Source: Saccharicrinis sp963675435 (lineage in GTDB: Bacteria; Bacteroidota; Bacteroidia; Bacteroidales; Marinilabiliaceae). Taken from it: a stretch of 64,000 nucleotides of DNA. The notes beneath the pieces were generated by a model. The model saw only the letters and a list, made by a program, of their open reading frames with translations, was not told where the DNA came from and ran no database searches. Position numbers and translations under genes: made by a program. Where the stretch lies: assembly GCA_963675435.1 (NCBI GenBank), contig OY776216.1, positions 434,001 to 498,000 on the forward strand, given 5' to 3'. Shown here piece by piece: positions 45,894-55,210 of the stretch (positions are counted from its first letter, which is position 1; each line of letters starts with the position of its first letter).

Positions 45894-46676
45894 CTATAAA
45901 TTACTTTCTATAAACTTCGTCAATTCAACAAATTCACTAACAGAAAGTTGTTCGGGACGCTTTGAAAATAATGTGCATTCGCTAATTGTATCTCTATTAA
46001 AAGGAATAGCCTTTAAGGAATTACTCAAGGTTTTTCTTCGCTGATTAAAGCCTGTTTTTACAACTCGAAAAAATAATTTCTCATCACAATCCAACTTTTT
46101 TACATCATTTCTAATTAACCTGATAACTCCTGACTTGACTCTAGGAGGTGGATTAAAAACATGTTCTGGCACTGTAAATAAATACTCTACAGTATAGTAG
46201 GCTTGTAAAAAAACACTCAAAATTCCGTATACTTTACTTCCTGGAGGTGAAGCCAATCTTTCTGCAACTTCCTTTTGAAGCATCCCCACTACTTGTGGAA
46301 TTTTATCTTTATAATCTAATACTTTAAAAAATATCTGACTTGAAATATTATATGGAAAATTGCCTATGATATTAAAACTACTCTCACTAATAGTATTAAG
46401 ATCCATCTTTAAAAAATCACCTGAAATAATCTTTCCCTGTAACATAGGAAAATGTTCATTAAGATATTCCACCGATTCGGAGTCCAACTCAACAAGTTCA
46501 ACATCCAAACCATCTTTCTCAACAAGGTATTTTGTAAGAACCCCCATACCAGGACCGATTTCCAATACCTTTGTATTTAAGTCTGTAAGACTATCAACAA
46601 TGTTTTGAGCTATTTTTTCATCTGTAAGAAAGTGTTGGCCCAGGTGTTTTTTTGCTTTTACGTTCTTCATTGGCAT
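45894..46676 (-). CDS. rsmA: 16S rRNA (adenine1518-N6/adenine1519-N6)-dimethyltransferase
   Basis: SAM-dependent enzyme that dimethylates two adjacent adenines near the 3' end of 16S rRNA. About 260 aa. Motif AKKHLGQHFLTDEKIAQNIV, SAM motif VLEIGPGMGVLT, acidic VELDSE, and the catalytic NIIGNFPYNISSQIFF (NxPY) are present, as well as the C-terminal PPPRVKSGVIRL. I start at ATG 46676 (MPMKNVKAKKH); the ATG two codons later is equally plausible, and an in-frame TTG at 46697 is less so. It lies upstream of mgtE in the same direction. Confidence 0.96.
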   Translation of the reverse strand: MPMKNVKAKKHLGQHFLTDEKIAQNIVDSLTDLNTKVLEIGPGMGVLTKYLVEKDGLDVELVELDSESVEYLNEHFPMLQGKIISGDFLKMDLNTISESSFNIIGNFPYNISSQIFFKVLDYKDKIPQVVGMLQKEVAERLASPPGSKVYGILSVFLQAYYTVEYLFTVPEHVFNPPPRVKSGVIRLIRNDVKKLDCDEKLFFRVVKTGFNQRRKTLSNSLKAIPFNRDTISECTLFSKRPEQLSVSEFVELTKFIESNL

Positions 46677-46883
46677 AATTTTAGCAGTAGCCGACAATCA
46701 TCAATCTAAAACTGATACACAAAATAAGTTTTAATTATTGTTAACATATCACTGTCGTGATTTTGCACAAACAAATAATCTTTTTTAAAATTGCACTAGC
46801 TAATCCTGCGGCAAAGGTAAAATATTATTACTAAAAATTCTTAGATTAATTTTTTAGGCAAATACAAATCAAAGATCAGTACA

Positions 46884-47867
46884 TTGAAAAAACATATCAT
46901 TGATGTAATTAAATTTCTTATCTATCTTTCCATTGGTGGATTTTTAATGTGGTACGTTTACCGCAATTACGATATGCAGGAAATACAAAGAACACTAAAA
47001 AACGGTGTAAATTATTGGTGGATACTATTATCAATGATTGCAGGACTTGCTAGTCATTTTAGCAGAACTATAAGATGGCAGATGTTAATTGAGCCCATTG
47101 AAAAAAAAACGAAATTATCTAACACGTTTTTTGCGGTGATGGTAGGTTACTTTGCTAACCTATTAATACCAAGAATGGGAGAGATTTCAAGATGCGGCGT
47201 ATTAAGTCGTTATGAGAAGATTTCGGTTACAAGACTTATTGGAACGGTTGTAGTAGAAAGACTTATCGATGTTATCATGTTATTCTTTTGCTTACTCTTA
47301 GTATTAGCCATTCAGTTTAACATAGTGAGTGATTTCTTATTAAAGAATACTGATTTAACTAAATTCTCAAGTATTTTTTATTCAGTTTGGACTTATGCAT
47401 TTATTGCTTCATTAGTTTTATTATTCAAAATATTTCAAAAACGCTTTGCCAGAACATCACCTTACATGAAACTTAAAGGATTATGGAGTAAATTTGCCGA
47501 AGGTTTTTTTGCTATTAAAAATCTCAAAAACAAATGGTTATTTATTTTCCATACCCTATTTATATGGTGTATGTACTTCTTAATGATTTACGTATGCTTT
47601 TTTGGATTTAATTTTACTTCACACCTTTCGCCATTAGCAGGACTAGCAGCATTTGTATTAGGAAGTTTAGGCATGGTTGCTCCTGTACAGGGAGGTATGG
47701 GACCATGGCACTTTATGGTTATAGCAACATTACAAATGTATGGAATATCTCAAACTGAAGGAGCTGCTTTTGCATTAGTGGTATGGAGTGCCTTAAATGC
47801 AATGATAGTAATTACAGGTATAGTTTCACTAATTTTATTACCTGTTATTAATCGTAAAATGGCCTAA
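46884..47867 (+). CDS. UPF0104/lysylphosphatidylglycerol synthase-like membrane protein
   Basis: 327 aa with about eight membrane helices, matching the flippase-like transmembrane region of lysyl-phosphatidylglycerol synthases (UPF0104). Helpful segments are HFSRTIRWQMLIEP, YFANLLIPRMGEISRC and the late GSLGMVAPVQGGMGPWHF. Stand-alone members lack the aminoacyl-transferase domain, and their role is thought to be lipid translocation or a related step; substrate unknown. The start is a TTG at 46884 (then KKHIIDVIKFL); no ATG precedes the first helix. It overlaps the next gene by one nucleotide, so the two are translationally coupled. Confidence 0.82.
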   Translation: MKKHIIDVIKFLIYLSIGGFLMWYVYRNYDMQEIQRTLKNGVNYWWILLSMIAGLASHFSRTIRWQMLIEPIEKKTKLSNTFFAVMVGYFANLLIPRMGEISRCGVLSRYEKISVTRLIGTVVVERLIDVIMLFFCLLLVLAIQFNIVSDFLLKNTDLTKFSSIFYSVWTYAFIASLVLLFKIFQKRFARTSPYMKLKGLWSKFAEGFFAIKNLKNKWLFIFHTLFIWCMYFLMIYVCFFGFNFTSHLSPLAGLAAFVLGSLGMVAPVQGGMGPWHFMVIATLQMYGISQTEGAAFALVVWSALNAMIVITGIVSLILLPVINRKMA

Positions 47868-48802
47868 TGCGCTATTTAAAATATAAGCAAAAGTTTATAG
47901 GGATTTTAATTCTTGTATTGTCATATGTATACATTGCATACAGACTTTCAAATATAAATTTCAGTCTATATTCAATAAACTTTAATTACAGCGTAATTTT
48001 ATATTCTCTATTTTTTATTATTCTAACGATATTAAATATTATCACTGAATCTATAAAATGGAAACTACTTCTTTCCGACATCATTCATATAAAATTCCTT
48101 GATTCTGTAAAAATGGTTTTTGCAGGTTTTTCTTCAGGCATATTTACTCCTGCAAAAATTGGAGAACCCTATGGTAGAATTATCTATCTTCCAAGAAAAT
48201 TATGGAGTAAGGGAACAGCTTTAAATTATTTTGGAGGATTTCTTCAGAATATGATTATTTGCCTCATTGGTATTGCATTTACTTATTACTCCCTAAGTAC
48301 TGAGAATTTTCAACACTTCTTATTACTAAAATACGCAATAGTTATACTAATAATTTCAGTATTAATATTTTACTTATTATATGTTTTTAGGTATAAGTTA
48401 TATACATACATTTCCAGATATAAAATTCTAAATAGTGTTGCCAAATCCTTTTTAGAATTACGAAAGATTAAACTTAAAAAATATATAAAACTATTTTTTG
48501 TAAGTACACTTAGGTATTGCATTTACAGTACCCAACTCATTTTATTACTATATATTTTTTCCGATTTTCAATTTAGCATAAGTATAATCTTACTTGTACC
48601 TATTTATTTTATGTGCATAACTATAATTCCTTCATTCCTTTTAGCTGATTTAGGAGTACGAAATTCAGTTGCATTATTTTTATTCTCCAGTCATTTCACC
48701 AATGAAACCACAATTATGCTTGCGGTTAGCACCTTATGGATTATAAACCAAGTATTTCCTGCAATAATAGGATCATTTTTTATGTTAAAAAAAAGCAGAT
48801 AA
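47867..48802 (+). CDS. Second UPF0104/flippase-like membrane protein
   Basis: 311 aa, about eight membrane helices, very rich in Ile/Phe/Tyr. It has the same general pattern as the preceding gene: ESIKWKLLLSD resembles the RTIRWQMLIEP segment, and FSSGIFTPAKIGEPYGRIIYL matches the loop after the third helix in that family. Similarity to its neighbour is otherwise low, so it is an old duplication or a distant member. Its ATG overlaps the TAA of the upstream gene (taATG), which implies coupled translation and perhaps a two-subunit unit. The substrate cannot be inferred. Confidence 0.72.
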   Translation: MRYLKYKQKFIGILILVLSYVYIAYRLSNINFSLYSINFNYSVILYSLFFIILTILNIITESIKWKLLLSDIIHIKFLDSVKMVFAGFSSGIFTPAKIGEPYGRIIYLPRKLWSKGTALNYFGGFLQNMIICLIGIAFTYYSLSTENFQHFLLLKYAIVILIISVLIFYLLYVFRYKLYTYISRYKILNSVAKSFLELRKIKLKKYIKLFFVSTLRYCIYSTQLILLLYIFSDFQFSISIILLVPIYFMCITIIPSFLLADLGVRNSVALFLFSSHFTNETTIMLAVSTLWIINQVFPAIIGSFFMLKKSR

Positions 48803-48922
48803 TTTAACATCTACACAGTCTATCTATCAAACTTTTAAACAATATTATTTCAAATCATTAAAAACTCATTATCTTTAGTACGCTTTTTCCATTTTATTAA
48901 CCTAAAACATAACTCAAAAACA

Positions 48923-50068
48923 ATGGAAAAATATATATCAGAACTCATTAAAGAAAATAACAGAGTAATTATTCCAAACTTTGGAGCTTTCATTATATCC
49001 AAGGAAAATGGTATTAGTATCCTCTTTAATAACTTTTTAAGTTTTAACGATGGTCTATTAGTTAACTATGTGGCAGAGCAAAAAGGCATTGATACCATAG
49101 TTGCAACAGACCAGGTTTTTAATTACGTGGATAACTTAAAAAAAGAATTAGACGAAAAAGGTATTTATTCCATAGACAAACTAGGAGTATTTAAAAAAGA
49201 TGAAAACGGCATTTTAAGATTTCAACAAGCTGATGATTTTGAAGAAAACCTTGATAGTGGTGACTCAACAAAAGAAGAACCTTCTGATTTTGTAAATGAA
49301 GACACCGTTGAGGTTAAAAAAGAAACTATATTACTAGATATAGACAACAACTCAGAAATTACAGACGCTCCAGAAGAGGAAAAAATAAAAAAAGATACTT
49401 TTACAGATAAAGAGGAAGAGGAAGAAAAGGAACCTGTTTTGACTATTGACAAAGAAGAAGAGGACGATAAACCTATTAAGCAAGAAAAAACACCTATTAC
49501 AACACACACACCTCCTCCACCCAAAGGTGAACCAAAGGTGAAATCGACAACTTCAAATAAAACAGTAGTTAATAAATATGCTCAAAAAGCTATAAAAGAG
49601 AAAAAACGCAGAGACATTACAACATTTATAGTTATTGCTTTACTTGTTGCATTATGTATTGCTGTATATTTTGTATTTTTTAATAATTCAAAAAAAGAAA
49701 AAGTAAAAACTACTCCAATAAAAGTTGAAAAACCAATACAAGAAAAACCGGCAATTATTGATACGGTTAAGGAGGTTATACCAGAACATGTTATTCAGGC
49801 AGATACAAAAGAAACTTCTGAAAAACCAGAGATTTCAAAAAGTAAGGATTTCTATATTATTGTAGGTAGTTTTAAAAAGCAAGATAATGCTGAAAATTAT
49901 GTTAGTAAACTAAAGAGTTTAGGATTTACACATGCTGAAATCATTCCAAAAGGCAACATGTTTTTAGTTAGTGCAGATTCTAATCCATCATATAGAGTTA
50001 TTGAAGCACGTCAACAAGAAATTCTTGAAAAAGACAGATTAGAAAGTTGGCTATATAAAATACAATAA
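48923..50068 (+). CDS. HU/CCDC81-like and SPOR domain membrane protein
   Basis: 381 aa. The N-terminal 95 residues (MEKYISELIKENNRVIIPNF to KKDENGILRFQ) match the Bacteroidota CCDC81-like HU domain. Next come a very acidic linker (about 100-190), a Pro-rich patch (TPPPPKGEPK), one membrane helix (about 233-254, TTFIVIALLVALCIAVYFVFF), a second linker, and a C-terminal SPOR domain (about 307-381, KDFYIIVGSFKKQDNAENYV), which binds denuded glycan strands at the septum. The layout puts a possible nucleic-acid- or protein-binding domain in the cytoplasm and a peptidoglycan-binding domain outside, suggesting a role at cell division. Single gene, closed by a terminator. Confidence 0.88.
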   Translation: MEKYISELIKENNRVIIPNFGAFIISKENGISILFNNFLSFNDGLLVNYVAEQKGIDTIVATDQVFNYVDNLKKELDEKGIYSIDKLGVFKKDENGILRFQQADDFEENLDSGDSTKEEPSDFVNEDTVEVKKETILLDIDNNSEITDAPEEEKIKKDTFTDKEEEEEKEPVLTIDKEEEDDKPIKQEKTPITTHTPPPPKGEPKVKSTTSNKTVVNKYAQKAIKEKKRRDITTFIVIALLVALCIAVYFVFFNNSKKEKVKTTPIKVEKPIQEKPAIIDTVKEVIPEHVIQADTKETSEKPEISKSKDFYIIVGSFKKQDNAENYVSKLKSLGFTHAEIIPKGNMFLVSADSNPSYRVIEARQQEILEKDRLESWLYKIQ

Positions 50069-50097
50069 AGATTTCTATTAAAAATATCGTCATTATT

Positions 50098-50130
50098 AAG
50101 GGGGGATCACATTATGTGAGCCCCTTTACT
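50098..50130 (+). terminator. Terminator after the SPOR gene
   Basis: AAGGGG (50098-50103) pairs with CCCCTT (50121-50126) and TCACA (50107-50111) with TGTGA (50115-50119), separated by a small asymmetric bulge; T-rich sequence follows. It ends 15 nt before the glycosyltransferase start. Confidence 0.75.
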
Positions 50131-50144
50131 TTGTTTGCACTTTT

Positions 50145-51275
50145 ATGATTGAAGTTATTTTAACCGTTTTTATTATAGTAGTTTTTATATACTACATTTA
50201 TTTAATTAAGCAATTCCATAAAGGTTTTACACAAATTAATAATTTTTGTACCAAAGGATTAAGCCATTATGAAAAAATAAGCTGCATTATACCATTTAGA
50301 AATGAAGAAGAAAATATTAAAGAACTTGTTCTGGGATTAGTAAACCAAACTATACCAACAGATTATTTTGAAATTATTTTTATTGATGATTACAGTACTG
50401 ATAATTCGTATAAAGAACTACAAAAATTAGTAGATAATAGAGTAAATTTCCATGTTATTAGAAATAATAAACCAGGAAAAAAGAATGCGATTAAACTGGG
50501 TATTGAATCAGCAAAAAATGCATATATTATTACCACTGATGCAGATTGTACCCATCATAAAAACTGGCTATATACAATAAGTGTATTTATTTCAGAAAAT
50601 AAACCTGACCTAGTAATTGCACCTGTTGCATTACATCCAATTAAAAACTTCTTCGAGCAATTTCAGGATATTGATTTTTTAAGTCTTATTACATCCGGAG
50701 CTGGTGCTACCGGAATCAATAAACCAATAATGTGCAATGGTGCTAACCTTATTTTTAGTAAAATTTTATATACGAATGCCTTATCACAGATAATAAACGA
50801 ATATGCATCTGGTGACGATATTTTCTTACTTCAATACGCTAAATCAGTAAAAGCTAAAATACTGTTTCTAAAAAACAAAGATGCTATTGTTTATACGAAC
50901 CCTGTTCATTCTTTAAAGTCATTTGTATTTCAAAGAGTAAGGTGGGCTTCGAAAAGCAAAGGCTATAAGGATAAATTTACCATTGTAGTGGCATGGATCG
51001 TATTTTTAACAAACACAGTTAGTGCTATTATTCCCATCCTATTTTTCTATTCAAAAGACATTTTTTATATAGTAATGGTAATGTTTATACTTAAAGCTAT
51101 AATTGATTATAGAATATTGAAATATGGTGCAGATTTTATGCAGAAACCATTTAGTACTCTAAACTTTATAAAATCGCAACTTATCTATCCATTTTACATT
51201 GTTTTTACAGTTTTTTATGCTTCACTGGGAAATGTAAAATGGAAAGACAGAAATATTATTGTTGGTAAAAGTTAA
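50145..51275 (+). CDS. Membrane glycosyltransferase, family 2
   Basis: 376 aa. An N-terminal membrane helix (about 3-23) precedes a GT-A domain: ISCIIPFRNEEENIKELVLG, EIIFIDDYSTDNSYKEL, the DxD-type TTDADCTHHKNW, the acceptor-site SGDDIFLLQYAKS and the QxxRW motif QRVRWASKSKGY. Three or so helices follow at the C-terminus. The set of motifs is that of processive-type GT2 enzymes in polysaccharide or glycolipid synthesis; donor and acceptor are unknown. The neighbours do not form a polysaccharide cluster. The 3' side runs into an apparently decayed region. Confidence 0.86.
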   Translation: MIEVILTVFIIVVFIYYIYLIKQFHKGFTQINNFCTKGLSHYEKISCIIPFRNEEENIKELVLGLVNQTIPTDYFEIIFIDDYSTDNSYKELQKLVDNRVNFHVIRNNKPGKKNAIKLGIESAKNAYIITTDADCTHHKNWLYTISVFISENKPDLVIAPVALHPIKNFFEQFQDIDFLSLITSGAGATGINKPIMCNGANLIFSKILYTNALSQIINEYASGDDIFLLQYAKSVKAKILFLKNKDAIVYTNPVHSLKSFVFQRVRWASKSKGYKDKFTIVVAWIVFLTNTVSAIIPILFFYSKDIFYIVMVMFILKAIIDYRILKYGADFMQKPFSTLNFIKSQLIYPFYIVFTVFYASLGNVKWKDRNIIVGKS

Positions 51276-51823
51276 TCCAAGATTAAAGTAGTCTTAAAAA
51301 TTAGATGATCTAAAAAAATTTTGAGCTGCTATTGTTATCATAATTTCACACAAAATCAAAAAATATTAAAAGCGAAATTTAGTATCACACTAATCGTTTG
51401 GTTTTATGTATTATCAATATACATAGTCAGTTTATCTACCTAGATTAATTGAAGTTATTTTTGCCCAACAACTATCAGTTAATATTAGCTCTAAATATCT
51501 AAGCATACTTAAACTTAATAATATATCTAATAACTTCTTTTTACTAGAAACGCGTAGCAACAATTATTTTAAAACAACTCATAGTCCGTTTTTAATAGAA
51601 GACAATAATCAAAAGCCTTATTAAATAAAATATTACGGAATCAATTCCGTAGTTTTAATCGGCATCAGACTAAAGTCCGGTGAATTAGATGACTGTCTGA
51701 AGACAGTGGTTTTCTTTTTTTTGTAAAAATTCATCCGCCAATTGAGACCAATAAATCTAATAAATGCGACCAGAGAAACAAATATTCTTTACCGGGAATT
51801 TAGCCAAATGAAATATCAGCTAA
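51276..51823. other. Non-coding, probably decayed region
   Basis: 548 nt without a credible gene on either strand. The only structure noted is the palindrome cluster at 51634-51707 and the T-run after it. It borders a broken kinase gene, so it is probably what remains of a rearranged locus. Confidence 0.6.
51634..51707. repeat. Cluster of three short palindromes (REP-like)
   Basis: TACGGAAT-CA-ATTCCGTA (51634-51651), GACT-AA-AGTC with further pairs outside one mismatch (51663-51682), and ACTGTCT-GA-AGACAGT (51692-51707), all with two-base loops, within 74 nt, followed by GG and a long T-run. Short palindromes in series recall REP elements mobilised by Y1/RAYT transposases, but no transposase is nearby. 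A terminator for the glycosyltransferase is the plain alternative for the last one. Confidence 0.5.
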
Positions 51824-52632
51824 AAAGTCGTAAAAAGGAAAGAGAAAAGACGAAAAGTTTGGGAATCGGACCGACTTAAAACCGCATTTTTGGCAAATAT
51901 TTCTCATGAAATAAGAACTCCAGTAAATGTTATAATGGAATTTAGTACTTTACTTAAAAACAAAAATTTTTCAGAAGAAGAAAAACTGCAATACTACGAT
52001 GTAATCGTTAAGAGAAGTCAAGATTTATTAAGTTCTTTTGATGATATCATATCTGTTTCACGAATAGAAACTAATAACAATCCACCCCAAATGCAAGTGA
52101 CAGATTTAAAATTACTTAAGGACAGGACTATGACCAATGCTAAAAAGAAATCTGAAATACTAAACAAGGAGCATTTGAAAATACACTACTTCAAAGGATC
52201 TAATAACTCGCTGAGAAATACTGTTATTGATAAAAATAAAGTAGTTGAAATACTTACATGCTTATGCGAAAATGCTATAAAATTTACTGAATCAGGTACA
52301 ATCGAAATCGGACATACTTTACTAAAAACACGAATCATATTTTTTGTTAAAGACAGTGGTATTGGTATCCCAGAAGAGGAACACCAAAATATATTTGATC
52401 CATTCAGACAAGTTGATGAAACAAACACGAAAACCACCGATGGTACAGATTTATGAATTTCAATTTGTAAAGCTTTAATTGATCAAATAAATGGAACAAT
52501 ATGGTAGAATCTATGCCTCAAAAAGGATCTGGCTTTTTCTTCAGTATAAATTTCACGGTGCCTCAATTGGAAAATTCAGACGTTTCAAAATCTAAAAAAT
52601 CCAGTATTAAGTCAAGTAAAATTATATACTAA
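51824..52632 (+). pseudogene. Broken sensor histidine kinase (HisKA-HATPase)
   Basis: Remains of a kinase: ESDRLKTAFLANISHEIRTP (H-box), then the N-box CLCENAIKFTESGTIEIGHT and G1 KDSGIGIPEEEHQNIFDPF. The G2 region is lost at TTDGTDL followed by a TGA (52454-52456) where GTGLGL is expected. Downstream, ISICKALIDQINGTIW continues in the same frame, then a one-base shift near 52503 is needed to read VESMPQKGSGFFFSINFTVP up to a TAA at 52630-52632. Nothing recognisable precedes residue KVVKRRKEKRR, and a TAA lies at 51821, so the sensor part is missing too. At least two disabling changes plus 5' loss make it a pseudogene. Confidence 0.85.
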
Positions 52633-52661
52633 AACACAAATCCTTTAAAACTTATTTCGGA

Positions 52662-53948
52662 CTAATTATCAATAAATTTATCAGATATAGATTTACTTGA
52701 CTTTGCTCCTAACTCTTTAATCTTTTCAGCCCTCGATATTAAATTTCCTTTACCAGTCTGAAGCTTAGTTAAGGCATTGTCGTAATTATTTTGTACCTGA
52801 TTTAAGCTACCACCTATCTTTTCCAAATCTGCTAAAAATCCAACAAATTTATCATACAATGCTCCACTTTGCCTTGCAATCTCCTGAGCGTTTTTATTTT
52901 GATTCTCCTGACGCCAAATAGAGCTAACTGTTTTTAAAGTGGCCAACAATGTAGATGGACTTACTGGTACTACTTTCTTTTCCCAGGCAAATGCAAATAA
53001 TTCATCATCATTTTCTACAGCCGCAGCAAAAGAGGCCTCTACAGGAATAAACATCAATACAAAATCAGGCGTATTTAAGTTTTTTGCTGAAATATAATTT
53101 TTTTCAAAAAGATCTTTTACATGTTGCCTAAGTCTTTCTTTATGGCTTTTAAGAGCTTCAGCTTTCACTGATTCATCCTTAGAGTTCACATATTCTTCAT
53201 ATGAATACAAGGATAGTTTAGAGTCAATAATTAAATGCTTTCCATCAGGCAAATCTACAATAACGTCAGGCCTAATCTGATTTCCATTAATATTTTCATC
53301 AACTACTTCGCGCCTATACTCTCGTCCTTTTGTTAGGCCAGACTGTTCTAATACCCTTTCAAGAATTACCTCACCCCAATTACCCAACTTTTTAGTACTT
53401 CCTTTCAATGCACGTGTCAGATTACCTGCTTCTTCACTAATTTTATGATTCAGATCAAATAGTCGCTTTACTTCTGCTTTTAAACTTAATTTGTCCCTTA
53501 CTTCCTTATCATAAGCATCTTCCACTTTCTTCTCAAACTGAGTGATTCGTTCTTTTAAAGGAGATAAAATATCTGACAATTTTTGATTATTGTGTTCGCT
53601 AATTTCTTTTGATCTGTTTACTAAAATACGATTAGCAATCGATTCGAATTCCTTCGATAGTGTTTGATGAAGATTTTCGATTTCTTTCTGCTTCTCATTA
53701 TTCGTATTTATTAAATGAGCATTTTCAGTATCTATAGCGGCAATATGCATTTTTAACTGTACCAATTCATTTTCAAGCTTTCCTAGCTTATTCGTTAACT
53801 TAAAAACCTCTTCGTTTAAATTCTTTTTATCATTTTCTAAAATAATATTCTGGTGTTTCAACTGATTACCTCTAAGAGTAAATAGTAAATAAACAATTAT
53901 AGCTGAAACAATTAATCCTATAAAAAAAGCAAGTGCCAGTTCCATCAT
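52662..53948 (-). CDS. rmuC: RmuC-family protein
   Basis: 428 aa. An N-terminal membrane anchor (MMELALAFFIGLIVSAIIVYLLF) is followed by a long coiled coil (about 30-170) and the RmuC nuclease-like domain (about 185-390): LKGSTKKLGNWGEVILERVLEQSGL, RPDVIVDLPDGKHLIIDSKLSLYSYEEYV, PVEASFAAAVENDDELFAFAWEKKVV. In E. coli RmuC limits recombination between short inverted repeats; a PD-(D/E)xK-type nuclease is proposed. It is transcribed toward the pseudogene, and a terminator lies upstream, so it is a separate unit from the KAS III-like gene. Confidence 0.94.
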   Translation of the reverse strand: MMELALAFFIGLIVSAIIVYLLFTLRGNQLKHQNIILENDKKNLNEEVFKLTNKLGKLENELVQLKMHIAAIDTENAHLINTNNEKQKEIENLHQTLSKEFESIANRILVNRSKEISEHNNQKLSDILSPLKERITQFEKKVEDAYDKEVRDKLSLKAEVKRLFDLNHKISEEAGNLTRALKGSTKKLGNWGEVILERVLEQSGLTKGREYRREVVDENINGNQIRPDVIVDLPDGKHLIIDSKLSLYSYEEYVNSKDESVKAEALKSHKERLRQHVKDLFEKNYISAKNLNTPDFVLMFIPVEASFAAAVENDDELFAFAWEKKVVPVSPSTLLATLKTVSSIWRQENQNKNAQEIARQSGALYDKFVGFLADLEKIGGSLNQVQNNYDNALTKLQTGKGNLISRAEKIKELGAKSSKSISDKFIDN

Positions 53949-53999
53949 TTAATTCGTTTTTGAGTTGCAACAATATAACAGATTTTAGTTCAAACATAA

Positions 54000-54034
54000 A
54001 AATGGGGATACTCATTTTTTGAATATCCCCATTT
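54000..54034 (-). terminator. Terminator after the KAS III-like gene
   Basis: Perfect 10-bp stem AATGGGGATA (54001-54010) / TATCCCCATT (54024-54033). Read on the minus strand it is followed by a run of T residues and lies 36 nt after the stop of the KAS III-like gene. Confidence 0.85.
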
Positions 54035-54068
54035 ATTTTATTAAGAAATTTAAATCCTACTAATAGCC

Positions 54069-55166
54069 TTATGGCATTTTGTACATAAATGCATTAATAT
54101 TCATACCAGCTCCTACTGAAGTCATCATTGCATAATCTCCAGGTTCTAAAGAATGTCCTTCCAACTGATTTTTTACAACCAAATCAAAAAGAGTAGGAAC
54201 CGTTGCTACCGAACTATTACCTAATGTTTTTATTGTCATAGGCATAACACTATAATCCACATCGCGAATGCCGTACAATCTAAAAATTCGTTTTAAAATC
54301 GCCTCGTCCATTTTTGCATTAGCCTGATGAATAAGAACTTTTTTAACATCACTTAAAGTAAGTCCATTTACATCCAAACACTCTTTAGCCAATAAAGGAA
54401 CATTAGTTAACGCATAGTTGTATACTCTTCGTCCTAACATTTTCAGGTACATGTGATCACTTTTTAGATCTGGATTAAAAGAATCACCCATTTGCAATAT
54501 ATCCAAATGCTCTTCAGAATCGGTTCTGGCTACATGTTTAAGTATGCCTACAGGCTTTTCGCTTTCAACAGCTTCAACAACTGCTGCACCTGCTCCGTCT
54601 GCAAAAATCATAGAATCTCTGTCGTGAGGATCCATTACCCTACTTAAAGTGTCTGCACCAATTACCAATGCACTTTTTGCATCTCCAGACTTGATATAAT
54701 AACTCGCCTGAATCATTGCCTGAGTCCATCCCGGACATCCAAAAGTGATATCATAAGCTATAGTACGTGGATTTTTGATATCTAATTTTTGCTTTACTCT
54801 GGAAGATAATGTAGGTAGAATATCAGGATACAAGCTACCATGCTTCACATCGCCTAAATTATGAGCAACAATAATGTAATCTAACTTTTCCTTATCAAAA
54901 TTTGCAGCTTCAAGAGCACGCTGTCCTGCTATTGCAGCAATATCAGAAGTAACAAGATCTTCGCCGGCACATCTTCTCTCTCTAATGTCTGTTATTTCTT
55001 CAAACTTTTGTACAATCTCCTCTGCCGGAGTTTCTATTTTACTGCCATCACTATTTAAGAATAGTCGATTGGCAAAATCAATGTTTTTTACCACTACTTC
55101 AGGCAAATAACTACCTGTACCAGTGGCAACAGCATAAATTCCCATTGTATTCGATTTTGCTAACAT
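54069..55166 (-). CDS. 3-oxoacyl-ACP synthase III-like protein (KAS III)
   Basis: 365 aa thiolase-fold condensing enzyme. The triad Cys144 (ITFGCPGWTQA), His280 (LIHQANAKMDE) and Asn317 (TLGNSSVATVP) is intact. The KAS III/FabH-type glycine segment MMTSVGAGMNINAFMY is present near the end. It is longer than housekeeping FabH (about 320-330 aa), because of inserts after residue 35 and around 215-245, so it is probably a specialised KAS III (branched or long-chain primer, or head-to-head condensation type) rather than the main FabH. Start: ATG 55166; the ATG at 55145 (MGIYAVATGTG) may be the true one. It follows lpxH by 44 nt. Confidence 0.82.
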   Translation of the reverse strand: MLAKSNTMGIYAVATGTGSYLPEVVVKNIDFANRLFLNSDGSKIETPAEEIVQKFEEITDIRERRCAGEDLVTSDIAAIAGQRALEAANFDKEKLDYIIVAHNLGDVKHGSLYPDILPTLSSRVKQKLDIKNPRTIAYDITFGCPGWTQAMIQASYYIKSGDAKSALVIGADTLSRVMDPHDRDSMIFADGAGAAVVEAVESEKPVGILKHVARTDSEEHLDILQMGDSFNPDLKSDHMYLKMLGRRVYNYALTNVPLLAKECLDVNGLTLSDVKKVLIHQANAKMDEAILKRIFRLYGIRDVDYSVMPMTIKTLGNSSVATVPTLFDLVVKNQLEGHSLEPGDYAMMTSVGAGMNINAFMYKMP

Positions 55167-55210
55167 TTGTGTTTCTTTTATGGAAACACTCCAATCAATT
55201 TATGTAACTA

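Noticed and set aside
49222..49524. 100-codon Ser-rich frame
   Set aside because: Antisense to the acidic linker of the HU/SPOR protein; Glu codons read backward give Ser/Phe runs.
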